Assembly: GCA_964619055.1 (NCBI GenBank)
Contig: CAZUDB010000037.1
Location: 1 to 35,735, forward strand
Length of the DNA stretch: 35,735 bases
Source: CAYVUM01 sp964619055
GTDB lineage: Bacteria > Pseudomonadota > Alphaproteobacteria > Rhodospirillales > Defluviicoccaceae
Direction: 5' to 3'
Positions 28,206-35,667 of the stretch are shown piece by piece (position 1 is the stretch's first letter; the number at the start of each line of letters is the position of its first letter). Below the pieces are notes generated by a model. That model made no database searches and had not been told where the DNA came from. It worked only from the letters and a program-made list of their open reading frames with translations. Position numbers and translations under genes: made by a program.

Positions 28206-28891
28206 CGGGGGCACTCCCGTGCGACCTGGCGCGCGGCGGTCAATCGGGCCGCCCGGATCAGTTCGTCCAGCGTTGCAGCTTCCTCGTCCGGCTCGGCCGC
28301 CGGTTGCAGTGTATCCAGGAGTTGATTGGCCCGCTTGGATTGGGTGCAGGCCGCATTCCCGGTCACATCACGTCGGACCACCTCGTATTGCAGGGCGTTC
28401 GCTTGGAAATAGGCGCCTGCCCGTTCCCCGCCCGGCAGACCGGCCACGAGGGCACCGGCATCCATCAAGTCCGTGTTGGTGAGGCGGGCCGCGCCCAGAT
28501 CAAAGGTGTTGTCGCGCAGTTCCTTGACCGTGGTTGCATACCCCCACGCCGGGGTCAGCCGGCGCGCCGGTTCCGCGTCTGCGGGCAATAGTGTCAGGGC
28601 TGTTTCCCAAGCAGATTTGCTTGTCGTGAGTGCTCCCAGCCTGGTGGGCTGGTTGGAGCGATGGCAGGCTTGCGCCCGGACCTCATGCCGCTGGATGCAG
28701 CTCTCCTCCTGCTCCCGACAAGTCACCGGCACCACGCACACCTCCGCATAGCTGCCCTCCGCCAACAGCTCCTTGGCGTCCTGTAGCTCGGAGGAGCATG
28801 CGGTTAGCGACAAGAGGACAATCAGCACTCCAACCCGGATCCCACCGGGGCGCCGTCGTGCCGGCCCATTTAAGGTGTGTCGATACATCAT
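28202..28891 (-). CDS. Lipoprotein of unknown function, middle gene of the envelope cassette
   Basis: 229 residues. The N-terminus is a lipoprotein signal (RRRPGGIRVGVLIVLLSLTAC, lipobox LTAC followed by SS, lipidated Cys near residue 32). The mature part is mainly alpha-helical (ELQDAKELLAEGSYAEV, TSKSAWETALTLLPADAEPA, ATLDELIRAARLTAARQVAR) and holds several further Cys residues (in VCVVPVTC, EESCIQ, QACHRS, NAACTQ, REC), which could form disulfides in the periplasm. I do not recognise the family. Start and stop both overlap the neighbouring genes by four bases (ATGA), so the three proteins are probably made in fixed ratio and may form one envelope complex. Confidence 0.78.
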   Translation of the reverse strand: MMYRHTLNGPARRRPGGIRVGVLIVLLSLTACSSELQDAKELLAEGSYAEVCVVPVTCREQEESCIQRHEVRAQACHRSNQPTRLGALTTSKSAWETALTLLPADAEPARRLTPAWGYATTVKELRDNTFDLGAARLTNTDLMDAGALVAGLPGGERAGAYFQANALQYEVVRRDVTGNAACTQSKRANQLLDTLQPAAEPDEEAATLDELIRAARLTAARQVARECPR

Positions 28892-30735
28892 GCCGCTCGT
28901 CCTCCCGTACCCACCGCCACCGGTTTTGCCGCGATCCGCGCGGCCGCGGGCAGCATCTCGTCAACCAGCCCGACGACGTCCAAGCCGGCAGTGTCTGTTG
29001 CTGTCTTGATGAGCGATTTGACCAGCCGCCCGAGGATGTCCACGTCTTTTGCCGCGTCGCGGTCTTCCTGCACCTTGCCGATCGCGTCGAGGAAATCCAG
29101 CGCCTTGAAGACAATCGGCTCGTCGTTTGGTCCGCGCCGGGCCGACAGCGTGATATCGTTCGGGAAATCTTCGGTGCGGATCTGCCACATCAGCAAGGCG
29201 CGGCGGTACTCAGCCAGCCCCTCAGCAAATTCAGCGGCGTCTGTGAACCGCGTATCGATCGCCCCGGGCTGCCCTCGCTCCGGCAACCCGGGAAGCAGCG
29301 CAGGCTCGGCAAACACCTCCTTGGCCAACGTTTCCTCCGTCTCATGCCGAAGCGCCAGCGTCATCAGCGCAACCGCGACGGGATTGGACGGTGGCGGGTC
29401 GAAGGCGCGCCCGAAAATCGGCGCATCCAACAAGGCCTCCAGCGCGATTACCGGGTCCACGGGCGAGCCGGGCGACAAGCGCATGATGTATGGCGTCTTC
29501 AGGATACAGGCGAGCCAGCGATCATAGGCGTCGGACCCTGCCTTGACGGCGGCGATTGCACCGGCGAACAGGCTGAACAGCAGTCCTGCGGGTCCGGCAA
29601 GACCGGCCACGGGAACGGAAGCACCTGTAACGGATCCGAAGCTCCGAAGCGCTCCACCGAGGACCACCGCCAATGGATGGCCGTCTCCTATCACGTCTTC
29701 AATGACGTCGCCAAACTCTGCGGCGATGTCTGCGGCGGCGGACGGGATGGCCTTGGGGTCCACCACGCCATCGCTCAGGATGGCCTCGACCCTGGGCAGA
29801 AGCCGATCCGCAGTCTGCAAGGGAACGGCGACAACGCTCTCGTAGTAGCCGGAGGGGAGCACGAAACGCAGGATCGGTGCCAGAGTTTGGATCTGCGACA
29901 GCTTCTGCCGAATGGTCTCCAGCGTCGTGCGCTCCCGAGCGATCGTGCTCGTGACCTCCGCGACCTTCGCCTCGGCTGCGGTTGCGACCGTCGCATCGAT
30001 CTCGGCTTTCTGCGCTGCCAGCGCCGCCTTTTCCTGCCGTACGGTCTCGTGAAGCCCCTCCGCGTCCCGCGTTTTCTGCCGGGCTTCGGCCTCGGTCTGC
30101 GCCGTCCGCGTCTCCGCCTCCAGGGCCCGCCGGTTGGCCGATTCGGCGTCGGCCGCGCCCACACGGCTGCCGAAATAGAAGCCGGCGACGGATGACAGCA
30201 AGGTGCCGAACGCGGTCGCCGCCACATTGCCAACGACCTTTTGAGCGAACAGCACAAATATCGCTGCAAAAAGAATGCAAATGGCCAGAAGGGCGCGAAC
30301 AGTGCCTTCAGGCACGCCGAAGGGCAACGACAAATAGGTCGTGAGCGGGTCCTTGTTGGCGGCGTCAGCGCGGGAACGGGCGTCACCTACGGCACCGTCT
30401 CGAAACTCAACCGGCTTGCCTCGGGTGTCGAGCCACTTGTCGATGACGAGATAGACTTCCCGGCGGGCGCGCCATAGGAAAACGCCAAGGCCGACCAGCA
30501 CAAAGATGAGGGCAAGGCCGGCGTACTCAATCAACCGGACAACCTCGTCCAAGGCCTTTGCGTTGGCACTATCCGTTACTTCAGCATGGACGGCCTCCGG
30601 GGTGACGATGATGCCTGCGAAGACCACCAAACCAGCGATCAGCCCAAGCGTGGTCCACGACGGAATGACTTTGAGCCGTGAACGACGAAAGAACACCATG
30701 GGCCTGTCGCCATGGGCGTTGCCGGCAACACTCAT
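28888..30735 (-). CDS. Coiled-coil multi-pass membrane protein, first gene of the envelope cassette
   Basis: About 615 residues from the ATG at 30735, with AGGA seven bases upstream. A hydrophobic helix near residues 27-48 ending VHAEV could be a signal peptide or signal anchor. A second helix lies at about 73-90 (LALIFVLVGLGVFLW), and a helical pair at about 145-190 carries the phrases FGVPEGTVRALLAICILFAA and LLSSVAGFYFGSR. A Glu/Ala/Arg-rich coiled coil (about 195-285) follows, then a soluble domain of about 330 residues with Ala/Pro/Val-rich parts that I do not recognise (PAGLLFSLFAGAIAAVKAGS, SDAYDRWLACILKTPYIMRL). The PEGTVRAL...FYFGSR arrangement recurs, as I recall, in uncharacterised bacterial membrane proteins. 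Its stop overlaps the start of the lipoprotein gene. Small-phage holins are far shorter, so if it is holin-like it is a distant or derived one. Confidence 0.8.
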   Translation of the reverse strand: MSVAGNAHGDRPMVFFRRSRLKVIPSWTTLGLIAGLVVFAGIIVTPEAVHAEVTDSANAKALDEVVRLIEYAGLALIFVLVGLGVFLWRARREVYLVIDKWLDTRGKPVEFRDGAVGDARSRADAANKDPLTTYLSLPFGVPEGTVRALLAICILFAAIFVLFAQKVVGNVAATAFGTLLSSVAGFYFGSRVGAADAESANRRALEAETRTAQTEAEARQKTRDAEGLHETVRQEKAALAAQKAEIDATVATAAEAKVAEVTSTIARERTTLETIRQKLSQIQTLAPILRFVLPSGYYESVVAVPLQTADRLLPRVEAILSDGVVDPKAIPSAAADIAAEFGDVIEDVIGDGHPLAVVLGGALRSFGSVTGASVPVAGLAGPAGLLFSLFAGAIAAVKAGSDAYDRWLACILKTPYIMRLSPGSPVDPVIALEALLDAPIFGRAFDPPPSNPVAVALMTLALRHETEETLAKEVFAEPALLPGLPERGQPGAIDTRFTDAAEFAEGLAEYRRALLMWQIRTEDFPNDITLSARRGPNDEPIVFKALDFLDAIGKVQEDRDAAKDVDILGRLVKSLIKTATDTAGLDVVGLVDEMLPAAARIAAKPVAVGTGGRAA

Positions 30736-30872
30736 GTTCACATCCTACTGTCGCTGCCGACCTGTCATCATCATCAGGAAGACCTGGGGATGCCTGGAGC
30801 CGACAAATGGACACAGTGGAGGGAGGTAAACGCACAACGCGCAAAGAGAACCCCGTTTGGGGCTGAAAGGGG

Positions 30873-32228
30873 CTATGGCAGTCCCGCATCACCGAGAGCT
30901 TCGGCGCGCCAACACCGCTCTGCATAAAGATCAGCGCGCGTGGGCGGCATGGCGGACGGTCCCTTGCTGGCGTGCTTGGACGCAACCGTTTGATATATCC
31001 GCAGTGAGCCATCGGCGAACGCGAGCGAAACACCGGCCAGGTAGGCGAGCCACAGGCGACACCGTTCGCTTCCGACCAGCCGTACGGCCTCGTCGCTTCG
31101 TTCCAGGAGCCGCTGGTGCCAGAGCCGACACGTCAGCGCATAGTGTTCGCGCCACCCCTCCACATCGTGGATCTCGAAGCCTTGGTTCTCCATGGCCTCC
31201 AGTGTGTGTCCGATGTGGTCCAGCTCCGAACCGGGAAAGATGTATTTTAGAATCAGCCGCTTCTCAGGACGGATTTTTCGGAATTTGCGTTTGCTCGCCT
31301 TGGCGCGGCGGGTAATGCCGTGGTTGAGGACAATGCCGCGGTCAGCGAGCAAGTCGTTGATCTTTCGGAAATAGGCCGGGTAATTGGCGATTCCGATGTG
31401 TTCATACATGCCGATGCTGGCGATCTTGTCATATTGGCCATTGAGCGTGGCATAGTCGCGAAGCTCCACGGTCACTTGATCCTCAAGGCCCAGGGACTGA
31501 ATTTTCTGAATGGTCGCGTCATACTGGGCCTGTGACAGCGTAACACCGTGTGCCGTAACGCCATAATGCCTGGCTGCGTGGCACAGGAGCGCCCCCCAAC
31601 CGCTGCCAATGTCCAAGAACCGCTCGCCAGTCTGTAGGCGTAGCTTCCGACAAATCATGTCAAGCTTGTCAACCTGAGCTTGGTCTAGAGAATTATTCCA
31701 ATCCGTGAAGTAAGCGCAGGAATAAACCATTTCGCTGTCTAAAAACAGCGCGTAAAAATCATTGCCGACGTCGTAGTGAAACTGAATGAAGTCCTTCTCG
31801 TTTCGCTGCTCCTGCACCCGTCCCGTCTCATCGGCCGTAAATTGATGTGAAGGCTTTATGGATTTCGAGGGTGTTACCAACAATGGCAACGCGTTGCGGA
31901 GGAGCAGCGCCTTGTTGAGGTCGCGACCGCGGAGCTTGATCCGTCGTCCGCGCCCCGCCTCAACAAACGTGATGAGATCAGAGCCCTTAAGGTCGATGTT
32001 GCCCGCTGCATAGTGTCGCAGCAGTGTCTCCAACGTCGGTCGACGCAGCAGGGAGCCTAGCACGCCGGGCCCGCTGATGGAGATCGCGAAGCGATCGTCC
32101 ACATTCCGGCCGAGCGGAATGGTCGTCCCGTCCCAAAGTTGCAATGAAAAATGAGCATCCAGACGTTCGGCCAGATGATTGGCAATGCCGCAGGCCGCTG
32201 CGATCTGTTTTTTTTCAGTTTTATCCAC
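30873..32228 (-). CDS. cfa: Cyclopropane-fatty-acyl-phospholipid synthase
   Basis: About 451 residues from a GTG at 32228. There is no ATG in this part of the frame, and the upstream gene stops only 11 bases earlier, so this start is likely but not certain. An N-terminal lipid-binding domain (about 1-120, FSLQLWDGTTIPLG, LLRHYAAGNIDLKGSDL) is followed by an S-adenosylmethionine methyltransferase domain: HYDVGNDFYALFLDSEMVYS, CAYF with the conserved Cys, FLDIGSGWGALLCHAARHYG for SAM, GVTLSQAQ, SIGMYEHIG, and KYIFPGSELDHIG. It adds a methylene bridge to double bonds of membrane lipids, usually for stress or stationary phase. The C-terminal 35 residues are extra relative to the core. A closely spaced exported-protein gene lies upstream. 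Confidence 0.93.
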   Translation of the reverse strand: MDKTEKKQIAAACGIANHLAERLDAHFSLQLWDGTTIPLGRNVDDRFAISISGPGVLGSLLRRPTLETLLRHYAAGNIDLKGSDLITFVEAGRGRRIKLRGRDLNKALLLRNALPLLVTPSKSIKPSHQFTADETGRVQEQRNEKDFIQFHYDVGNDFYALFLDSEMVYSCAYFTDWNNSLDQAQVDKLDMICRKLRLQTGERFLDIGSGWGALLCHAARHYGVTAHGVTLSQAQYDATIQKIQSLGLEDQVTVELRDYATLNGQYDKIASIGMYEHIGIANYPAYFRKINDLLADRGIVLNHGITRRAKASKRKFRKIRPEKRLILKYIFPGSELDHIGHTLEAMENQGFEIHDVEGWREHYALTCRLWHQRLLERSDEAVRLVGSERCRLWLAYLAGVSLAFADGSLRIYQTVASKHASKGPSAMPPTRADLYAERCWRAEALGDAGLP

Positions 32229-32239
32229 GCACTTTACCG

Positions 32240-32749
32240 CTATGGCAGATGGAATCCTTGTTCGTCTTTCGGAAATGACCCCTGGGAGAACAATACAGGA
32301 CCCAATTGAGATTGGACGGTGTCCGTGCAAGGCCAAGCCTTCAGCTGGTCGCCCCCTCGTTCCACCAACAGGCCGGCCTTTTCGCCCCAACCACGACCAA
32401 TGGCCGTGTAGACCACATAGCGGTAGTCGCCGCGATCAAATGCCAAGTGGGCGCCTCCGCCGCCAGCAAGCATCATCACGCCTGAGGTTGCGACAGTACG
32501 CCAGGTTTTTGGGTTTTCCGGATAAGCCAACTCGACCGCGCCCGCCTTGCCAAACCGGTATTGAAGCGAGCCGCCGACGTCCGCGAGGTCAGCAGTGGCG
32601 CAGACGGAAACCAGCTTTGATCCAACCGAACAGGAAAACACCACTGTTTCATCGGCATGACAAAGTGACGCCTCAGCCGCTGCATTACTTGGCAAAAGGC
32701 ACATGGACGCAAAGAGGGTGAGCGCAACGATCAAGAATTGATCGCGCAC
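32240..32749 (-). CDS. Small exported protein of unknown function upstream of cfa
   Basis: 169 residues if it starts at the GTG at 32749, which places a signal peptide (FLIVALTLFASMCLLPSNAAA) directly at the N-terminus. An in-frame GTG at 32875 would add 42 residues ahead of the hydrophobic stretch. The mature part has paired Cys residues (LCHADETVVFSC, SVCAT, WPCTD) and a strand-rich pattern (SLQYRFGKAGAVELAYP, GGGAHLAFDRGDYRYVVYTA) suggesting a small disulfide-stabilised periplasmic protein. I do not recognise the family with certainty. The gene ends 11 bases before cfa, so the two are probably co-transcribed. The exact start is uncertain. Confidence 0.72.
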   Translation of the reverse strand: MRDQFLIVALTLFASMCLLPSNAAAEASLCHADETVVFSCSVGSKLVSVCATADLADVGGSLQYRFGKAGAVELAYPENPKTWRTVATSGVMMLAGGGGAHLAFDRGDYRYVVYTAIGRGWGEKAGLLVERGGDQLKAWPCTDTVQSQLGPVLFSQGSFPKDEQGFHLP

Positions 32750-33145
32750 TCCGATTGCACGGACGCCTTCTGGGGTCCGACGAACCTGTGGTCGAACATC
32801 AAGCCAATTGCGATCCACGAACGTCCCCCTAATGGTACGTGCTCCAACCTGCTCATTTTCGTTCAAATGGACCACTTGGCCATCTCAAGCAATGCCATGG
32901 GAACAGACCCACCACTCGTACCCCCGACTTCACGATCTCACTTTGCCTCAGCGGAGCGCTCGGAACAAGCAGCCTGGTCGGCACCTTACGACGCAGAGCG
33001 TCGCCCGCCCCAGCAAAGACTGCCACGTGCTCAGCTATTGACCAAAATACCCTATTTGGGGTAATTAATTTCTTGACGAAACCCCGAGTCATCACCATGC
33101 GGGCTGACCGTTCGGGTGATGGATCGCTTGTGGGGATGAAACGCT
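32750..33145. other. Divergent intergenic region with a short inverted repeat
   Basis: About 395 bases between the exported-protein/cfa unit (minus) and the secreted protein at 33146 (plus). No gene is supported. A five-base inverted repeat TACCC-TATTTG-GGGTA lies at 33048-33063, followed by an AT-rich stretch (AATTAATTTC) and TTGACG at about 33073, which could be part of a promoter for the plus-strand gene. No good -10 element was found at the right distance. Confidence 0.45.
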
Positions 33146-33868
33146 ATGCCGGGTTTTCACGGGTGTCTGACACGCCGCCACGTGCACTTTCCGTTGGCTA
33201 CGATGCTGGCCGCTCTTGGCAGTCTGGTCATCGCGCCGGCTGGTCGGGCAACGCTGGTGGACTTGGGGGTTTGTAACGGTGCCATTGACTGCATCATTAC
33301 CAACGATCCACCAAGCCCGATCACGGAAAACCCAAATCAGGGCATTCTCCTGGCCTGGGATGAGCGCCAAAATTTCACGCTGACATCGCCGCTCCGGGTC
33401 GACCGGGTCTTTGATCCTGACGCCGATTTCGTGGTCCGGGACGCAGGCGGATTTTCGATCGTGGCCGGCACCGTCGTTTCCAGCCACTATTTACAGTGGG
33501 ACCAAGGCCTTGGAAGTTTGAACCGTGTCACGACCACAATTACATTAGATTCTCTAGTATTTGCATTCATCATATCAGATCAGAACTTGTTCGACAGCGA
33601 TGCGTTGGTCGGCCTGCCCAACCTCGACTATAGTGACTTCAACGCGCGCGGTTTGGAAGACAGTGACACGACACTGTTCAATGGCAACAGTGTTGATGTC
33701 TCATGGGGCGCGGTCGACCCGGGCGACTGGACGCGGCTGATCACGGCCTTCTCACCCTCTGCGCCACAGGATACCCTGGCGATACCTTCCACGTTCGGTC
33801 TCGCTGGACTTGGGCTAGTAATTGTCGCGGTTTCGGGCCAGTTTCGCCGGGTCGCTCGCATACATTGA
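33146..33868 (+). CDS. Secreted protein with PEP-CTERM-like tail, fold unknown
   Basis: 240 residues. The N-terminus has a basic region (LTRRHVHF) and a hydrophobic stretch (LATMLAALGSLVIAPAGRA), reading as a signal peptide cleaved near residue 36. The mature part is strand-rich and acidic (VDLGVCNGAIDCIITNDPPS, FDPDADFVVRDAGGFSIVAG, NQNLFDSDALVG-like repeats) with no recognised domain; LVDLGVCNGAIDC may form a disulfide. The C-terminus IPSTFGLAGLGLVIVAVSGQ ends in FRRVARIH. It fits the PEP-CTERM plan (short Pro motif, hydrophobic helix, Arg cluster) but with IPST in place of VPEP. A GGGGAT stretch lies about ten bases upstream of the ATG. It may be anchored or sorted to the cell surface by an exosortase encoded elsewhere. 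Confidence 0.75.
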   Translation: MPGFHGCLTRRHVHFPLATMLAALGSLVIAPAGRATLVDLGVCNGAIDCIITNDPPSPITENPNQGILLAWDERQNFTLTSPLRVDRVFDPDADFVVRDAGGFSIVAGTVVSSHYLQWDQGLGSLNRVTTTITLDSLVFAFIISDQNLFDSDALVGLPNLDYSDFNARGLEDSDTTLFNGNSVDVSWGAVDPGDWTRLITAFSPSAPQDTLAIPSTFGLAGLGLVIVAVSGQFRRVARIH

Positions 33869-34169
33869 TCACTTCGAAGCACTCGAGTCGCGACAACACC
33901 GCCTCTTAAAAAACACCGGCCGGCGAGGCGTCGCCGGACCACATCGTGCCGCACGGGTTAGGAGCTGGGCTTGAGGAGCGAAGTCCAGTCTCGCAATTGT
34001 GAGCGCTGTAGCCTTCGGCACGCCTCCTTTTCAATTGAACTGCCGGATGGAATGTTCATTTGATCGCGTGCGGGAAGACCCAACGTGCGTTCGCACGATG
34101 ATTTAGTAATCAACAACTTTGATGTAGTGCTCCCGGGGGCGCACTCGACTTTTGGAGGAGTTCAGCAAT
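33869..34169. other. Intergenic stretch between two secreted-protein genes, with a hairpin
   Basis: About 300 bases. A perfect seven-base inverted repeat CCGGCGA/TCGCCGG with a four-base loop lies at 33920-33937, about 50 bases past the preceding stop. The six A beside it (33908-33913) would be a T run only for transcripts on the minus strand, so for the plus-strand gene it is a hairpin without a T tract. The remainder (33940-34150) should contain the promoter of the CHRD gene; none is clear. Confidence 0.5.
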
Positions 34170-34838
34170 ATGGCGCCTACCATGACGAAATTGGTTGCTG
34201 TTGGCGCAGCGGTCGCGGGTGTTTTTAGTTTGACGGCAATTCCGTCCTCGGCCTCGACGTTTTTTCGCGCAACCCTTGATAGCGCTCAAGAGGTGGCGCC
34301 GGCCGGAGCGACTGCGTCCCCGCTGGTCGGTTCGGCAACGCTGGAGTTGATGGACCTCGGCGGCGGTGATTTTTCACTCAGCTATGAGATCATCCTCCCG
34401 GATGGCTTCGACTACCAGTTCTTTGTGGCCGGAACGGACTTTGACCAAATTCCCATGACGGACCCCCTCGTTGTTACCCGTCTGCACATCCACAATGGAG
34501 AGCGTGGTGTGAATGGCCCGGTTGTCTACGGCTTGTTCAATCCGGATCAGGACAACAACGATAATGTGTTTGTCACGGAAAACCCGGACGGCACGGCGAC
34601 AGTCGTCGGGTCCTGGGATGCGGGCGACGGAAGCGAGCCGTTGACCGATTTTGTTGATGAGCTGTTGGCTGCGGACAAGGGTGAGGATGTTGCGCTCTAC
34701 TTCAACCTGCACACCGTCGGCGATCCGGCAGGGGTGATCCGCGGCCAAGTCCAGGCCGTGCCGGCTCCCCTTGGCCTCGTGCTGCTCGGCATTGGAGCGA
34801 TCGCTTTGGCCGCGACGACGCGGCGTAAAGCCAGCTAA
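34170..34838 (+). CDS. Secreted CHRD-domain protein with PEP-CTERM-like tail
   Basis: 222 residues from the ATG at 34170, which has GGAGGAG nine bases upstream. A signal peptide (TKLVAVGAAVAGVFSLTAIP, cleavage after SSAS) is followed by a CHRD (chordin-type) domain, about residues 28-190. The domain shows FRATLDSAQEVAPAGATASP, GSATLELMDLGGGDFSLSYE, VTRLHIHNGERGVNGPVVYG, and the end motif YFNLHTVGDPAGVIRGQV. The tail VPAPLGLVLLGIGAIALAAT with a final TRRKAS is a PEP-CTERM/VPxPL-type sorting signal. CHRD domains are widespread in secreted bacterial proteins, with unproven function. It is followed by a hairpin and, about 100 bases later, the halohydrin-dehalogenase-like gene on the same strand. 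Confidence 0.9.
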   Translation: MAPTMTKLVAVGAAVAGVFSLTAIPSSASTFFRATLDSAQEVAPAGATASPLVGSATLELMDLGGGDFSLSYEIILPDGFDYQFFVAGTDFDQIPMTDPLVVTRLHIHNGERGVNGPVVYGLFNPDQDNNDNVFVTENPDGTATVVGSWDAGDGSEPLTDFVDELLAADKGEDVALYFNLHTVGDPAGVIRGQVQAVPAPLGLVLLGIGAIALAATTRRKAS

Positions 34839-34867
34839 CTCAGCTTTCCGTCTCGTCACCAACAACC

Positions 34868-34896
34868 AATGGCGGTTCCCGCGTGGAGCCGCCATT
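34868..34896 (+). terminator. Hairpin after the CHRD gene, possible weak terminator
   Basis: Arms AATGGCGGTT and AGCCGCCATT (34868-34877 and 34887-34896) pair over ten bases with one T-G pair and a nine-base loop. It lies 30 bases beyond the CHRD stop. The bases after it (ATTGTTGG) are only weakly T-rich, so it may attenuate rather than end transcription into the next gene. Confidence 0.45.
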
Positions 34897-34941
34897 ATTG
34901 TTGGCAGAGGATTTTCGCTGGTAGCGGATGGGAGAGGCCCA

Positions 34942-35667
34942 ATGACAAATGTCCTGATGACCAATGTGATGCAGTATGTCGGGCCAGGGGCACTCCCGAT
35001 CCTCCGCCGCGAAGGACTGCATCTGCTTTGTCATGATGGGAGCTTCGACGACGCGGAAAACGCCCGCGCGTTCGAAGCCGCGAATCCAGGCTCGATTGCC
35101 TTGCGGGAACAGTCCCCAGACGGGCTGCACGCTGAACTGCAGGAACGCAGCGTCGGTATCGAAGTGTTTGTTTCAAATGATGTTTTTCCGAATACGCCAC
35201 GGCCCATCGAAGATGTCGCCATAGAGACACTGCGTGATAGCTTTGAGGCCTTATTCCTCTTTCCGTTTCGGCTTACACAGTTGCTGTTACCGGAGATGAA
35301 ACGGACCAGAAGGGGCCGATTCGTCTACATAACGTCGGCACGTTACCTGCAGCCGGAGGTCGGTTTTTCCGTTGCAACGTCGATTCGAGAGGGAACGACG
35401 GCCTTTGCGTTGGCGCTTGCAAAGGAGGCAGCGCCGTTCGGCATTCAGGTCAACGTGATGGCGCCCAACTATCTTTATAGTGAAGCCTATTATCCCCGAG
35501 CACGTTTCATCGATGATCCGGAGGGTCGCGAGCGGATCGCCGCTCTGGTTCCCATGGGGCGCCTGGGCGAGCCTGAGGAGGCGGGCGAACTTGTTGCCTT
35601 TCTGGCGTCCGGTCGCGCGCGATTCATGACAGGGCAGGTCATAAACTTCACCGGCGGGTGGCCGTGA
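34942..35667 (+). CDS. Short-chain dehydrogenase-fold protein of the halohydrin dehalogenase type, catalytic Tyr replaced
   Basis: 241 residues from the ATG at 34942, preceded by GGGAGAGG. It lacks the Gly-rich NAD motif of true dehydrogenases. Instead it has the halohydrin-dehalogenase form T-x4-F/Y-x-G (TNVMQYVG, Thr7-Tyr12-Gly14). Other stretches match HheC-type enzymes as I remember them: CHDGSF, VSNDVFPNTPRPIEDVA, FVYITSA, APNYLYSEAYY, RLGEPEEAGELVAFLASG and LTGQV-like MTGQVINFTGGWP. Halohydrin dehalogenases use Ser132-Tyr145-Arg149 (S-x12-Y-x3-R). Here Ser132 and Arg149 are present but position 145 is Ala (GFSVATSIRE), encoded by GCA. The usual halide elimination/epoxide reaction should therefore be lost or changed. 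Activity is unknown. Confidence 0.8.
   Translation: MTNVLMTNVMQYVGPGALPILRREGLHLLCHDGSFDDAENARAFEAANPGSIALREQSPDGLHAELQERSVGIEVFVSNDVFPNTPRPIEDVAIETLRDSFEALFLFPFRLTQLLLPEMKRTRRGRFVYITSARYLQPEVGFSVATSIREGTTAFALALAKEAAPFGIQVNVMAPNYLYSEAYYPRARFIDDPEGRERIAALVPMGRLGEPEEAGELVAFLASGRARFMTGQVINFTGGWP

Noticed and set aside
28630..30195. A 521-codon plus-strand frame opposite the envelope cassette.
   Set aside because: It mirrors the third-position GC pattern of the coupled minus-strand genes, has no recognisable domain, and runs across two genes whose lipobox, coiled coil and ATGA overlaps support the other strand.
27225..30735. A prophage or prophage remnant around the lysis-like cassette.
   Set aside because: No integrase, terminase, capsid, tail or attachment-site repeats are visible, and base composition is like the surroundings.
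26332..30832. The 12-mer GGGAGGTAAACG occurs at 26332-26343 and 30821-30832 on the plus strand.
   Set aside because: Dozens of 12-base coincidences are expected in a 35.7-kb window, the flanks do not match, and only one copy has a start codon at the right place.
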